Of a DNA stretch of 64,000 bases, positions 33,606-42,712 are shown piece by piece; position 1 is the first letter of the stretch; each line of letters starts with the position of its first letter. Source of the DNA: Zoogloea dura (GTDB taxonomy: Bacteria; Pseudomonadota; Gammaproteobacteria; Burkholderiales; Rhodocyclaceae); the NCBI RefSeq assembly GCF_012927165.1, contig NZ_JABBGA010000011.1, forward strand, positions 1 through 64,000, in the 5' to 3' direction. The notes beneath the pieces were generated by a model that did no database searches, was not told where the DNA came from, and was given only the letters and a program-made list of their open reading frames with translations. Both the position numbers and the translations under genes were made by a program.

Positions 33606-33983
33606 ATGCAGGATGCAGTCGGCTTGGACGAAGCGCATCTCGAGGCCCTGGTGCGGGGCTTCTATACCCGCGCCCGCCAGGATCCGGTGCTGGGCCCGGT
33701 CTTTGCTGTCGCGGTGACGGATTGGGAGCATCACCTCCAGGTGGTGACCGATTTCTGGTCGCGCATCCTGCTGGGCAGCCAGCGCTATTTCGGGTCGCCC
33801 TACACGGCCCATATGCGCCTGCCCCTGCAGCCCGCGCATTTTGATCGCTGGCTGGCACTCTTCCGTGAGGCCGCCGCAGACTTCCTGCCACCCGATGCGG
33901 CGGTGACTGCGGTGGCCAAGGCCGAGATGATGGCCGCCAGCTTCAAGGCGGGGCTGGAAGGCGCCAGTCTTTCCGCGCCTTGA
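33606..33983 (+). CDS. Group III truncated haemoglobin
   Basis: This 125-residue globin has the group III features: a Phe-Tyr pair (19-20, B9/B10) in VRGFYTRAR, WEHHLQVVTDFWSRILLGSQRYFGSPYTAH, and the proximal His78 in QPAHFDRWLALF. It probably binds O2 or NO and may support peroxide or nitrosative-stress chemistry; Campylobacter Ctb is the best-known relative. ATG 33606 follows GGGGAGG. It is likely co-transcribed with tpx and converges with a minus-strand glycine-zipper gene. Confidence 0.9.
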   Translation: MQDAVGLDEAHLEALVRGFYTRARQDPVLGPVFAVAVTDWEHHLQVVTDFWSRILLGSQRYFGSPYTAHMRLPLQPAHFDRWLALFREAAADFLPPDAAVTAVAKAEMMAASFKAGLEGASLSAP

Positions 33984-34005
33984 TGGCGTGTGGCGCCGGG
34001 CGGCG

Positions 34006-34449
34006 TCAGTAGGAGTAGTCGACGACCCGGGCGCCAACCATGCTGCCGACCACGGCGCCCACCGCGGTTGCCGCAATTCGGCCGCTGCCACGGCCGATCT
34101 GGTTGCCGATCACGCCGCCGGCGATGGCGCCCACGGCCTGACCGACCACACGGTTATCGTAACGGCGCGAGCGGGGCGGCGGAGCGTCGTAATACACCGG
34201 CTCGGGCTGGGCGTAGTAAACAGGGCGGTCGCGATAGACGACCCGCTCCTGGTAAACCACCCGGGGTGCCGGGTAGACCACCGGCGGAGCCTGGTAGACC
34301 ACCTGAGGCTGTTCATAGACAAGCGCCGGGCGGTCGCGCCAGTGGCGGTGCCCACTGTAATGTTCGTCGCAGTCATCGTGCCAGCCCCGGTCGGCAAAGG
34401 CGTTTGCGCTGGCGGTCGCGGCGAGGGCCAGAATCCAGAGTTTTTTCAT
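34006..34449 (-). CDS. Exported glycine-zipper (Rickettsia 17 kDa-like) envelope protein
   Basis: This 147-residue exported protein has a signal peptide ending ANAFADR and a His-rich stretch. A Pro/Tyr/Val repeat region follows (VVYQAPPVVYPAPRVVYQ), and the C-terminal glycine zipper reads VGAIAGGVIGNQIGRGSG...AVGAVVGSMVGA. Such 2TM glycine-zipper proteins insert in membranes; function is generally unknown. ATG 34449 has a clear AGGAG site. It converges with the globin gene. Confidence 0.85.
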   Translation of the reverse strand: MKKLWILALAATASANAFADRGWHDDCDEHYSGHRHWRDRPALVYEQPQVVYQAPPVVYPAPRVVYQERVVYRDRPVYYAQPEPVYYDAPPPRSRRYDNRVVGQAVGAIAGGVIGNQIGRGSGRIAATAVGAVVGSMVGARVVDYSY

Positions 34450-34540
34450 GGTGTCGCTCCTGGGAGGTGCCGCCCGCCGCGATGAGGCGTCGGGCTGCCG
34501 GCCACGGCCTTGCGAGGCGGTGACCGGATGGCACGCGGGC

Positions 34541-34855
34541 TTACTTGGTCGGGATGGCCTCGACGGGCTTGGTATCGGCCGCCTGCTTGGCGGCATCGGC
34601 GGCATGCTTGTGGGCATGGGTAGCCTTGTTCTTGGCGCCATCGACGGTCTTCGCAGCGTCGGCCTTGGCGGCATCCACCTTCGGTGCTTCGACCTTCTTC
34701 TCGAGGGCGGCTGCAGCAGCCGGCTTGATGCTTGCGGCAGGAGCCGCGACAGGGCCGGCAGTGGGGCCGGCCGCGGGCCCGGCGGAGGGGGCCTGGGCGA
34801 AGGCGGTGGTGGCGAAAACAGTGGTGGCGGCGACGGCGAAGATCTTGTTCAGCAT
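34541..34855 (-). CDS. Small exported Ala/Pro/Lys-rich protein, unknown function
   Basis: This 104-residue protein has a clear signal peptide (cleavage near TAFA-QAP) and a strong AGGAGA ribosome site. The mature part is low-complexity, Ala/Pro/Gly first and then Lys/Ala/Asp-rich with His (NKATHAHKHAADAAKQAAD), probably disordered or helical. Such composition is seen in small periplasmic proteins of betaproteobacteria without known role. The ribosome site and signal peptide support a real gene. Confidence 0.7.
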   Translation of the reverse strand: MLNKIFAVAATTVFATTAFAQAPSAGPAAGPTAGPVAAPAASIKPAAAAALEKKVEAPKVDAAKADAAKTVDGAKNKATHAHKHAADAAKQAADTKPVEAIPTK

Positions 34856-34993
34856 GTGTGTTCTCCTGGAAGGAATCGGTCTTGGTTGCCGGGCGGCGGG
34901 AGAGCCAGCCCTTGCATCGAGTAACGCGACCCGTTTCCGGAGGTTGTCTGCCGAGATGTAAGACCTTGTTGACTTGTAAGCAGGCGGCCCGGC

Positions 34994-35593
34994 TCAGGGG
35001 GCCGTCCGGAGGGGTTGGGCCGCCTGGCGCCGTTGCATTTCGTTGATCACGGCGGAGAACTGCTCCGCGGTCTCGTGGCGGACCAGGGCTGTGCCGACCC
35101 AGGGCGGGAACCAGAAGCCCGGCAGCACTTCAGCGTGGTAGCGCAGGCGAGTGCCCTCGTCGGCCGCCTCCACCTGCATCAGGCTCTCCATCTGCCTGAC
35201 GTTGCCACCGCTGCCATGGGCCCGGATCTCCCGCTTCGGGGTGAGCTGGATGTCCCGGATCGACTCGAACTCGGTCGAGAAGGGGCCATAGCGGGCAATG
35301 CCCTTCTGGCTGATCTGCAGCAGATTGCCCTGGCTGGAGAGCACCTGGCTGCGCGTGAGGTTGGGGACGAAGCTGGCCATGTGCTCGAAGTCGGTCAGCA
35401 CGGCCCAGGCCAGGGCCGGCGGGACACGGGCAAGCATGACCAGATCGACGGCGAAGCCGCCGTTGGCGGTGCGCTCCACGTGGACGGCTGCTTCTGTAAC
35501 GGCGGGTGGGGCTCCGGCCGTGACGGGCATGGGCAGAATACAGGCGACCCAGCTCGCAAGGCCGAGAGCCCGGACTGTGAGGGCGCGATTCAT
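34994..35593 (-). CDS. Exported SRPBCC/START-like (polyketide cyclase-fold) protein
   Basis: This 199-residue protein has a signal peptide (cleavage near VTAGAP) and an SRPBCC fold. The telltale segment VPPALAWAVLTDFEHMASFVPNLTRSQVL matches the ligand-cavity helix start of this superfamily, followed by a beta-rich core. These proteins bind hydrophobic ligands; this exported subgroup has no assigned function. It is not tightly coupled to its neighbours. Confidence 0.8.
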   Translation of the reverse strand: MNRALTVRALGLASWVACILPMPVTAGAPPAVTEAAVHVERTANGGFAVDLVMLARVPPALAWAVLTDFEHMASFVPNLTRSQVLSSQGNLLQISQKGIARYGPFSTEFESIRDIQLTPKREIRAHGSGGNVRQMESLMQVEAADEGTRLRYHAEVLPGFWFPPWVGTALVRHETAEQFSAVINEMQRRQAAQPLRTAP

Positions 35594-35684
35594 GGGATGG
35601 ATCCGTCAGGCTTCGGGGCGGTGTGCCGGCTCAAAGCGTAATCGCTCCACCCGGGAGCTTCAAGGGGAGTGGGGAGCTCCGCGC

Positions 35685-36134
35685 TTACTGGACAATGAAG
35701 GACGTGAAGAACACCTGCTTGACCGGCCCCTCGCCGGCAATCCGCTTGCCCTTCTTGTCCGTCCTGGCGGGGGTGCCGATGACGCCGTTCACCGCGTCTT
35801 TGATCTCGTCCACCAGGGTTTCGCGGCCCGAAGTGAGCTTGAGGTCTTCACCCGTGTGCGACGACAGCACCAGCAGGATGTCGTGCCGGATCTGCGGCAT
35901 GTAGGCGGTGATGGCGGCTGCGGCCTGGGGGTCGTGGAGGCGCAGGGCGATGACGAGCTGGATGAAACGGGATTCCTTCCCGGTCTTGGAGGCAAGGTTG
36001 GTGGTGATGGCTTCTAGGGAGACGATGTCGCTGACGCCACCCCCGCCATGGTCATTGGCCGTGGCGTGTCCGGTCAGACCGAGGAGGCAGAAGAGAAAGG
36101 CGGCTGTGCGCAGGGCACGAATGGCATTGAACAT
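35685..36134 (-). CDS. FliL-like exported protein
   Basis: This 149-residue protein with a signal peptide (GHATANDH) resembles the periplasmic domain of FliL, the flagellar basal-body-associated protein. Segments include RFIQLVIALRLHDPQAAAAITAYMPQIRHDILLVLSS and the C-terminal PVKQVFFTSFIVQ. No flagellar genes are nearby. The start at ATG 36134 is preferred over an upstream one because it gives the signal peptide. The ribosome site is weak. It may be a stand-alone FliL homologue. Confidence 0.78.
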   Translation of the reverse strand: MFNAIRALRTAAFLFCLLGLTGHATANDHGGGGVSDIVSLEAITTNLASKTGKESRFIQLVIALRLHDPQAAAAITAYMPQIRHDILLVLSSHTGEDLKLTSGRETLVDEIKDAVNGVIGTPARTDKKGKRIAGEGPVKQVFFTSFIVQ

Positions 36135-36264
36135 GAGTGTGGCGGTGTTGGCTGATGGAGGACCGGCGCCCAATCTATTCGCTTGGGGCCGGGCCGTGAT
36201 GATGCAGGTCAAACCTGTTGCTCTGCACAAATGCGGGGTGCCGCCCGTGGTGCCCGGGGCAGGC

Positions 36265-39200
36265 TCAGGGGGATGGTGCCGCCGAGTTCCTGTCCTCGAG
36301 ATGCGGGATCAGGATCGGCCCCATGGATTTGAGGATCTGCACGGGCAGGGCCGAGGTGAACTGGTAGCTGGCGGCGTCCGGGCCCATCACGTAGGCGGTG
36401 AGGGTGCCGAAATGGCGGGGGCCGAGGTAGAAGACGAAGGTGGCCGTGCGGTTGAGTGCGACGCCGCGTCCATGCCCCTGGCTGATGACGATGCGGTTGT
36501 CGCCAGTGCCGGTCTTGCCGCCCACCGGGAGGGGCTTGCCGTCGGCGAGCTTGAAGGCGCCGGACAGGCGCCGCGCGGTGCCGCCCTCGACCACTTCGGA
36601 GAGGGCATTGCGCAGGGCCTCCGCTACTTCCGGTGCCATCACCCGCTCGCCCTCGCCGGCCGGGCGCGCAAAGCGCGTCTCGTAGGGGGTTCCAACGCCG
36701 AAGTCGAGGCGGTCGATGCGCAGGGTGGGCTGGCGCACCCCATCGTTGACGATGATGCCCATCAGCTCCGCCAATGCTGCCGGGCGGTCGCCTGAGCTGC
36801 CCAGCGCGGTGGCGAAGGACGGCACCAGGTGGCCGAAGGGGTAGCCGACCCGGGCCCAGCGGCGATGGATGTCCACGAAGGCTTCGATCTCCATCATGGT
36901 GTAGATGCGCGAATCCCGGGCGCCCTTGTGGCGTGAGCGGAACAGCCAGCGATAGACCGCCTGACGCTCGTCGGCGCTGGCGGCCACGACGTCGCTCCAG
37001 CGTGCCTCGGGATGGGCGATTAGGTGGCCGACCAGCCACAGTTCGAGCGGATGCACGCGCGCCACGTAGCCGCGGTCGGTGAGGTCGTAGGCCTCCGGAG
37101 CATTGCGTTCGTGGACTTTGACCAGGGCGTCGTCGGAGAGGGCCTTGCCTGCCAGACGCTCGCGCAGGAAGGCGCCGAGCTGTGCTGGTGTGGCCTTGGG
37201 GTCAAGGTACCGGAACACCGCAGCCAGCCGGTCGGCAGTGGGGCGCAGGTCGTCGAGGAAGTCCTCGCGGATCTGCTCCGGAGATTTGCCGTGGTACTTG
37301 TGCCAGAAGCGCCGCAGGAAGGTCTGGCCTTCCCGGTCTGCGAAGCGGGCGAGGTAGTCGGCGCGTTGCGGGTTGCTGTCGTCCTCGAGGAGCTGTGCGG
37401 TCTGGCTCGGGCCGTTGTACATCGTGTAGCGCACGATGTCGCGCATCAGGCGCACGAAGGGCAGGTTGATCGAGCCTTGCAGGGCTTCGCGCAGGGTGGG
37501 TACGCGCCCGTTGTCCTCGGCGCGGAAGTTGTTGAAGGTATGTGCGCCGCCACCGGTGAAGAAGGTCTCGGCGGGGCTCGCCGAGTAGTGGCGTTCCAGG
37601 GCCGCCTGCAGCATGACGGACAGGCTGCGGTCGGAGGCATGGGCCTGGTACTCGACGGCCCACAGGGACAGCCTGTCGCGCGAGTCGATCTTGAGCTTGC
37701 GCAGTTCGGCGGGGCTCTGGCTGGAGAGCCGCTGATGCAGCTCGGCGATGATCTCGAGATAGCTGGTGAGTACCCGCAGTTTGGCGGTCGAGCCGAGTTC
37801 CAGCTTGCTGCCCTCGTTGATGTCGAGGGGCTGGTCGGTGGTGTCGGTCTGCACGCGTACCCGGTTGCCGTCGGGTATCCGCTCGACCAGGTTGAAGCTG
37901 TAATGGACGCCTTCCAGCTTGGCCGGAACGAGCATGCGTTCGCCAAGCAGGCCCTGCTTGCGGGCGAACTCGGGGGTGTGCAGCTGCCCGAGAAAGTCGC
38001 TGACCTTTGCCTGCAGGTCCCCGTCGAGGGTGGTGGTGACGGCCAGGTCAAAGCGGTCGAGTTCGTAGAGCGAGGCGTCGAGCATGCCCGCCAGCCGGTT
38101 GCGGATGGCCGTGGTGCCCTTGCTGACGCGGGCCGGCTGGAGCGGCGGGTTTGCCACCAGGTCGCGGAAGCGGAGGGGCTGGGCGAGGGCCGCGTCGCGC
38201 AGCGCCGGGCTGATCAGGCCATTCTCGGCGAGCAGCCGTAGATGGCTTTCGGAGAGCTTGGCGAGGGCTTCCCGGCCCTTGAAGGGCAGGTAATAGGTGG
38301 GGCGGCGATGGGCGATCAGCAGGGCGACGACCTGGTGCAGCACCCGCCCCTGGGCGGCCAGCTGCTCGCCGGTGCCGTCCGGTGCGGCCAGCAGGGCGTT
38401 GGCCTGTTCGAAATCGGTGCCGAACCACACCCACATCCCATCGCCGATGCCATTGACCTCGCCGTGCCCGGGCGCTGCGGACAGAGGCACGGTGTTGAGG
38501 TAGTCGAGGATCAGGCGGCGGCGCGTGGGCAGGGTTTCCTCGCCATCGAGGTAGGCGCGCACGCTGGCCGACACCATCTGGCGCAGCTTTTCGCCGGCGT
38601 TGGGGGTCACGCCGTCGGGGGAGTGGCGGTACTTCTCGATCTGGGTGGCGAGGGTGCTGCCGCCAGGTGCATCGAAGTCCTCGCTCACCAGGCGGCCGAC
38701 CCGGCCGAGCACGGCACGTGCAAAACGCACCCAGTCGACGGCCGGGTTCATGTGGGGACGTGCTTCGTCGAGCAGGTCGCGGTTCTCGATGAACATCAGG
38801 GCCTGGGCCATCCGGGTGGGCACGGCCTCGAAGTCCGGGTAGCTCCGGTAGGGGTAGCGGAAGTCGTAGAGCGTCTCGCCGCGGCTGTCGACCAGGTCGA
38901 GCCCGGCCCGGGTCTTTTCGTGGAAGGGCGCGAAATAGCCGCGCCCGGTGTAATCCATCAGCGTTTCGGAGAAGCGTGTCTGGCGGACCCGCCGGAAGCC
39001 GTGGGCATCGAGGTGGCTGATGACTGCCGGCAGCCGGGTGTAGCCCAGGCGCTCGTCGAAGGGACCGTGGCCCGGATAGCGCAGCCTGCCGTCCTGCCCG
39101 TCGACCGTCTGGTAGTCGAGCTGTGCGGCGTAGCGGGTGAGGTGTTCGGCCTGTAGCCGGGATGTCTGGATCTCGTCGGCGAGGAAGACGCCTCCACCGA

Positions 39201-39312
39201 TCAGTGCAATCACCGCGAGGCCTGTCAGGGTCCAGCGCAGGCGATGACGGGGTTGGGCGGCCGCAGGCGGCGGGGTCGGGCTTTCGGTTTGGGTTGGATC
39301 GAGTTCAGACAC
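36265..39312 (-). CDS. Divergent class A penicillin-binding protein (GT51 plus transpeptidase)
   Basis: This 1015-residue inner-membrane protein has a cytoplasmic Pro-rich N-terminus and one transmembrane helix (about 28-45). A glycosyltransferase 51 domain shows ENRDLL (catalytic Glu176) and GGSTLATQIEKYRHSP (217-232). A C-terminal transpeptidase-like domain has STAK (508-511) as likely active-site Ser and a KTG triad (933-935). The first GT51 motif departs from EDRxFxxHxG, and the spacing from STAK to KTG (over 400 residues) is unusually long, so it is not a standard PBP1a/1b. It starts at GTG 39312; no in-frame ATG fits. It probably polymerises and cross-links peptidoglycan, perhaps in a specialised role. 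Confidence 0.84.
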   Translation of the reverse strand: MSELDPTQTESPTPPPAAAQPRHRLRWTLTGLAVIALIGGGVFLADEIQTSRLQAEHLTRYAAQLDYQTVDGQDGRLRYPGHGPFDERLGYTRLPAVISHLDAHGFRRVRQTRFSETLMDYTGRGYFAPFHEKTRAGLDLVDSRGETLYDFRYPYRSYPDFEAVPTRMAQALMFIENRDLLDEARPHMNPAVDWVRFARAVLGRVGRLVSEDFDAPGGSTLATQIEKYRHSPDGVTPNAGEKLRQMVSASVRAYLDGEETLPTRRRLILDYLNTVPLSAAPGHGEVNGIGDGMWVWFGTDFEQANALLAAPDGTGEQLAAQGRVLHQVVALLIAHRRPTYYLPFKGREALAKLSESHLRLLAENGLISPALRDAALAQPLRFRDLVANPPLQPARVSKGTTAIRNRLAGMLDASLYELDRFDLAVTTTLDGDLQAKVSDFLGQLHTPEFARKQGLLGERMLVPAKLEGVHYSFNLVERIPDGNRVRVQTDTTDQPLDINEGSKLELGSTAKLRVLTSYLEIIAELHQRLSSQSPAELRKLKIDSRDRLSLWAVEYQAHASDRSLSVMLQAALERHYSASPAETFFTGGGAHTFNNFRAEDNGRVPTLREALQGSINLPFVRLMRDIVRYTMYNGPSQTAQLLEDDSNPQRADYLARFADREGQTFLRRFWHKYHGKSPEQIREDFLDDLRPTADRLAAVFRYLDPKATPAQLGAFLRERLAGKALSDDALVKVHERNAPEAYDLTDRGYVARVHPLELWLVGHLIAHPEARWSDVVAASADERQAVYRWLFRSRHKGARDSRIYTMMEIEAFVDIHRRWARVGYPFGHLVPSFATALGSSGDRPAALAELMGIIVNDGVRQPTLRIDRLDFGVGTPYETRFARPAGEGERVMAPEVAEALRNALSEVVEGGTARRLSGAFKLADGKPLPVGGKTGTGDNRIVISQGHGRGVALNRTATFVFYLGPRHFGTLTAYVMGPDAASYQFTSALPVQILKSMGPILIPHLEDRNSAAPSP

Positions 39313-39455
39313 TGCGTGACGGTCGGTATTGCGGCGCGATAAGTATCCTGCATCCCGGTGGAAAAGCGTTCATCTTTCCGCGCGCTTCATTGAAAAATAA
39401 CCTCGGCGATTGCCCGGGCCGGCCGAGGTGGGGCGTGGGGGCCGGGAGTGCCACG

Positions 39456-40073
39456 CTAGCCTTGATCAGGCGAGGCGCGCAGGGTCGGATCGTTGGCGGC
39501 GGTCAGCAGGTGCCGTGCCTCTTCTTCCGACCGGCAGCGCAGCCAGCTTCCCCAGGCATCGTGGGGCAGGATGACCACGGAGCGCTTCTCATCCTCGGGC
39601 TTGTGCATGCGCCCCATCAGCGGATGGCCGTCGGCATTGACGGTCAGCATGCTCATCGACCACTGCGGCAAGCCGTCGTCCTGCTGCCGTCTCTCCCAGA
39701 TTCCGGCAATCCCCATCGGCTTGCCGTCATCCCGTTCGATCCGCCAGCGCACCGCCTTGCCGGTCTCGTAGCAGGGTTCGTAGAGGGCAGCGGCGGGAAT
39801 GATGCAGAGCTGCCCTCGTAGCCAGGCGCGCCGGAATGAGGGCTTCTCGCCCACGCTCTCGGAGCGGGCGTTATAGGTGCTGCGGGCGATCTTCGTGTCC
39901 CTGGCCCAGGCCGGGATCAGACCGAAGCAGGCAGGCACCCACATGCGCGGCGCGTAGTTGGTGACGATGGGAACGATGGCGCCCGGGTAGGCCTCGGCAT
40001 AGGCGAAACCGGGGGGCGGCAGTGGAAAGGCGGCGAGGTCTTCCGGGGAGGAGGGGCGGTAGTTTGCACACAT
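39456..40073 (-). CDS. SRAP/YedK family abasic-site-protecting protein
   Basis: SRAP proteins form a covalent thiazolidine link with abasic sites in single-stranded DNA, shielding them. The 205-residue protein starts MCANYRP, placing catalytic Cys2 after Met removal. It also has the conserved NARSES segment, ALYEP with the catalytic Glu, and GRMHKPED with the catalytic His. The start at 40073 is fixed by the need for Cys2; an upstream in-frame start at 40226 would bury it. It stands alone, between the PBP and a sensor kinase. Confidence 0.93.
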   Translation of the reverse strand: MCANYRPSSPEDLAAFPLPPPGFAYAEAYPGAIVPIVTNYAPRMWVPACFGLIPAWARDTKIARSTYNARSESVGEKPSFRRAWLRGQLCIIPAAALYEPCYETGKAVRWRIERDDGKPMGIAGIWERRQQDDGLPQWSMSMLTVNADGHPLMGRMHKPEDEKRSVVILPHDAWGSWLRCRSEEEARHLLTAANDPTLRASPDQG

Positions 40074-40257
40074 GGGCGGAGGATAAGGTGCCAGGAGGCC
40101 GCGCAGGTCTGCAGGGGGGCGATCTGCCAGGTGGTGATCGCTCCCCCGTACCCGTTTGTGGGCGTGCGTCTCGGACGGTTGACCATAACTGCGGATATAG
40201 TAAAGGGCATATGGCTGCGCAGCCAAAAGAATTGCGCCTGGAGGCGCGGAGGGGTGT

Positions 40258-42405
40258 ATGAAACGTTCCTGGAGGGTCAGTCTGGTCGTGCTTGGACTGG
40301 TGGGTTCGTTGATCGGGGTGGATATCTATTTTGAATACATCAGAACCGCCGAACGCGAGGAGGAACGGCTCACGCTCCTGGCCAAGGCGCTGGACGCAAA
40401 CATAGGCGAGCAACTGCGCGCCACGTCGCGGATGATGGATGCGCTCAGGGAGGATATTCCCGGCCAGTTGTTCGAGAAGGATGGTGTCCAGCGTGTCAGC
40501 CGGAGAATGATGATTCTCTCCGAGGCGATGACCGGTATAAGAACCTTGCTGTATGTCGATGCCGAGGGCGTGGTCGTCGCCAGCAACAAGGCCCAGCTCA
40601 TCGGATTGAACTTCCGGGACAGTGAGCGCTATTCGACGATCAGGGAAAGCCATCAGCCGGACATGTTGTATGTGTCACGCCCCTTCAACACGCCCCTGGG
40701 AAACTTCACGATCAGTCTGGGCAAAACGCTAAGTGTCGATTCCGAGCCGTTCAAGGGCTATCTGCTGGCCATCGTCGACCCGGAGTTCTTTGGCGTGCTG
40801 ATGCGCTCCATGCTGTACGCGAGCGACATGCGCCTGTCGGTGGCTCATGCCGACGGGCAGGTTGTTTATAGTACCCAGACGAGTCCGGACATCCGCGGCA
40901 TATCGCTGTCAAAAAAGTCCGATTCACCTTTTGTTCGCCACATGGAGAGTGGCCGGCATGCCTCCTTTATCGCGGATGTGGCGACAGCCACCGGTGACAA
41001 GCGCTTCTTTGCGATCCGTACGGTTCATCCTTCCGGCGCCACCGCCGACAAGCCCCTGGTGATTGGGGTAAGCCGCGACGTGGATGGCGTTTTTGCCGAA
41101 TGGCGTCATTCGGCGATGGAAATGGGAGCCCTTTATGCATTCAGTGCCGCCGGCACATTGGTCGGATTGTTGCTGTTAGGGCGGCGCAAGCATGCATTCA
41201 GGAATTTGCATGCAGAGAAGGAGGCCTTGAGGAGAGTTGCAGAGGAGAAGATCCAGGAGAAGAACGAGCAGTTCAGGGTCTATTTCAACAACCTTGCGAT
41301 CGGCGCCGCCCAACTCGATGCGGAGGGGCTCTATCAACTGGTCAATGACCGCTATTGCGAGATGACCGGCTATGCGCGCGAGGAATTGATAGGGCAGATG
41401 CGGCCATCCGACATCACGCATCCCGATGATGTTGGCGGCGAACTCACCCGGATGCGTTCTTTCTGGGCTGGGGAGAGCGATGTCCTGGACATCGAGAAGC
41501 GTATCTTGACGAAGAGCGGCACCACGATCTGGGTGCATGTCGTTGCCCATTCCGTCCGGGACGCCGCAGGGCAGATCAAGTTTTCATCCGCGGTCATTGA
41601 AGACATCACCCACCGACGGGCCCTCATGCACGCCCTGGAAGATGCGCGGGGGCGGGCAGAAGCTGCGAACCGGGCCAAGACGCTGTTCCTCGGCAACATG
41701 TCCCACGAAATGCGCACGCCCTTGCATCACATTGCCGGTGTGGCAGGCCTTTTCCGGCGGGACCCGCTGACCGAAAAGCAGTCGCGCCGCCTCGCGATGC
41801 TGGAGGCCGGTGTCAAGAGACTCGATACCGTCATCGGCGGCATCCTGACCCTGGTGGATATCGAATCAGGATCGACTCACGTGCGGCTGAAAAAGCTCGA
41901 CATCGAGCAGTTGATCGGTGATGTCGCCGCAATGGCCCTTGAGCGAGCACAGCCAAAGGGGCTTCAGGTCACGCATCACGTTGGGCCACTCCCGGAGCTG
42001 CTGCTGGGGGATCCTGTTCACCTCACCACGATTCTTGCCTGCTTCTGCAACAATGCCATCACGTTTTCCGAGAAGGGTACGATCCGGATAGGGGTCATGT
42101 GTGTGAGCGAGGCGGCGGGCAATGCGTTGGTCCGCTTCGAAGTGCAGGACGAGGGGATCGGCGTGGCCAGGGAGCATATCGACCGGCTCTTCGAACACTT
42201 CGAGCAGGCCGACAACTCGAACACGCGGCGCTACGGCGGGACCGGCGTGGGCCTTGCCATCGTCCGGCAACTGGCCAGGATGATGGGTGGGGACGCAGGG
42301 TGTGACAGCTTGCCGGGCGAGGGAAGCACCTTCTGGGCTACCGCCTTGCTGGTGAAGAGCACGGCGCCCGGCGCCCACTCCGACGTGGAGGACTACCAGA
42401 TCTGA
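40258..42405 (+). CDS. Sensor histidine kinase with periplasmic dCache-like and PAS domains
   Basis: This 715-residue membrane kinase has a first helix at about 8-28, a periplasmic double-Cache-like sensor domain (about 30-285) and a second helix at about 289-309. A PAS domain (about 335-455, NNLAIGAAQLDAEGLYQLVNDRYCEMTGY) precedes the kinase core. The phospho-acceptor is His483 in GNMSHEMRTPLHH, followed by HATPase boxes CNNAITFSEKG, DEGIGV and GGTGVGLAI. No receiver domain is fused and no response regulator is adjacent, so it is an orphan kinase. A GGAGGGGTGT site precedes ATG 40258. It uses fewer GC-ending codons than its neighbours. The signal is unknown. Confidence 0.9.
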   Translation: MKRSWRVSLVVLGLVGSLIGVDIYFEYIRTAEREEERLTLLAKALDANIGEQLRATSRMMDALREDIPGQLFEKDGVQRVSRRMMILSEAMTGIRTLLYVDAEGVVVASNKAQLIGLNFRDSERYSTIRESHQPDMLYVSRPFNTPLGNFTISLGKTLSVDSEPFKGYLLAIVDPEFFGVLMRSMLYASDMRLSVAHADGQVVYSTQTSPDIRGISLSKKSDSPFVRHMESGRHASFIADVATATGDKRFFAIRTVHPSGATADKPLVIGVSRDVDGVFAEWRHSAMEMGALYAFSAAGTLVGLLLLGRRKHAFRNLHAEKEALRRVAEEKIQEKNEQFRVYFNNLAIGAAQLDAEGLYQLVNDRYCEMTGYAREELIGQMRPSDITHPDDVGGELTRMRSFWAGESDVLDIEKRILTKSGTTIWVHVVAHSVRDAAGQIKFSSAVIEDITHRRALMHALEDARGRAEAANRAKTLFLGNMSHEMRTPLHHIAGVAGLFRRDPLTEKQSRRLAMLEAGVKRLDTVIGGILTLVDIESGSTHVRLKKLDIEQLIGDVAAMALERAQPKGLQVTHHVGPLPELLLGDPVHLTTILACFCNNAITFSEKGTIRIGVMCVSEAAGNALVRFEVQDEGIGVAREHIDRLFEHFEQADNSNTRRYGGTGVGLAIVRQLARMMGGDAGCDSLPGEGSTFWATALLVKSTAPGAHSDVEDYQI

Positions 42406-42428
42406 GGGCTGGGGCAGCGCCGCGGCCG

Positions 42429-42614
42429 TCAATCGAACTCTACGGACAGGCTGGTCAGGCAGAGTGAATGCAGATCGGCGGTCACGGCTTCGACCCTGCC
42501 ATCCGCTCCTGCCCAGTCATCGGCAATGAGCTTGAGATGGAAGATCTCGGTTTCGCCTGTGGCGGTGATGGCGCGCCACAGGATGGTGCTGGAAAGGTTT
42601 GAGATGGGCCCCAT
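42429..42614 (-). CDS. Possible small protein between the two kinases
   Basis: A 61-codon frame on the minus strand encodes MGPISNLSSTILWRAITATGETEIFHLKLIADDWAG and more. Its composition looks protein-like rather than the Arg/Ala-rich output of antisense frames. No good ribosome site is visible and I know no family. It is the only candidate in the gene-free stretch 42406-42712. Treat it as tentative. Confidence 0.35.
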   Translation of the reverse strand: MGPISNLSSTILWRAITATGETEIFHLKLIADDWAGADGRVEAVTADLHSLCLTSLSVEFD

Positions 42615-42712
42615 GGTTTCAATGCAGAGTCATGCCTGCCGACATCCTAGGGTCGTAAGGGGCTGCAGGCTATGACGCGCTTCACTTCACTCATGGATGG
42701 CAATCCCGTACC

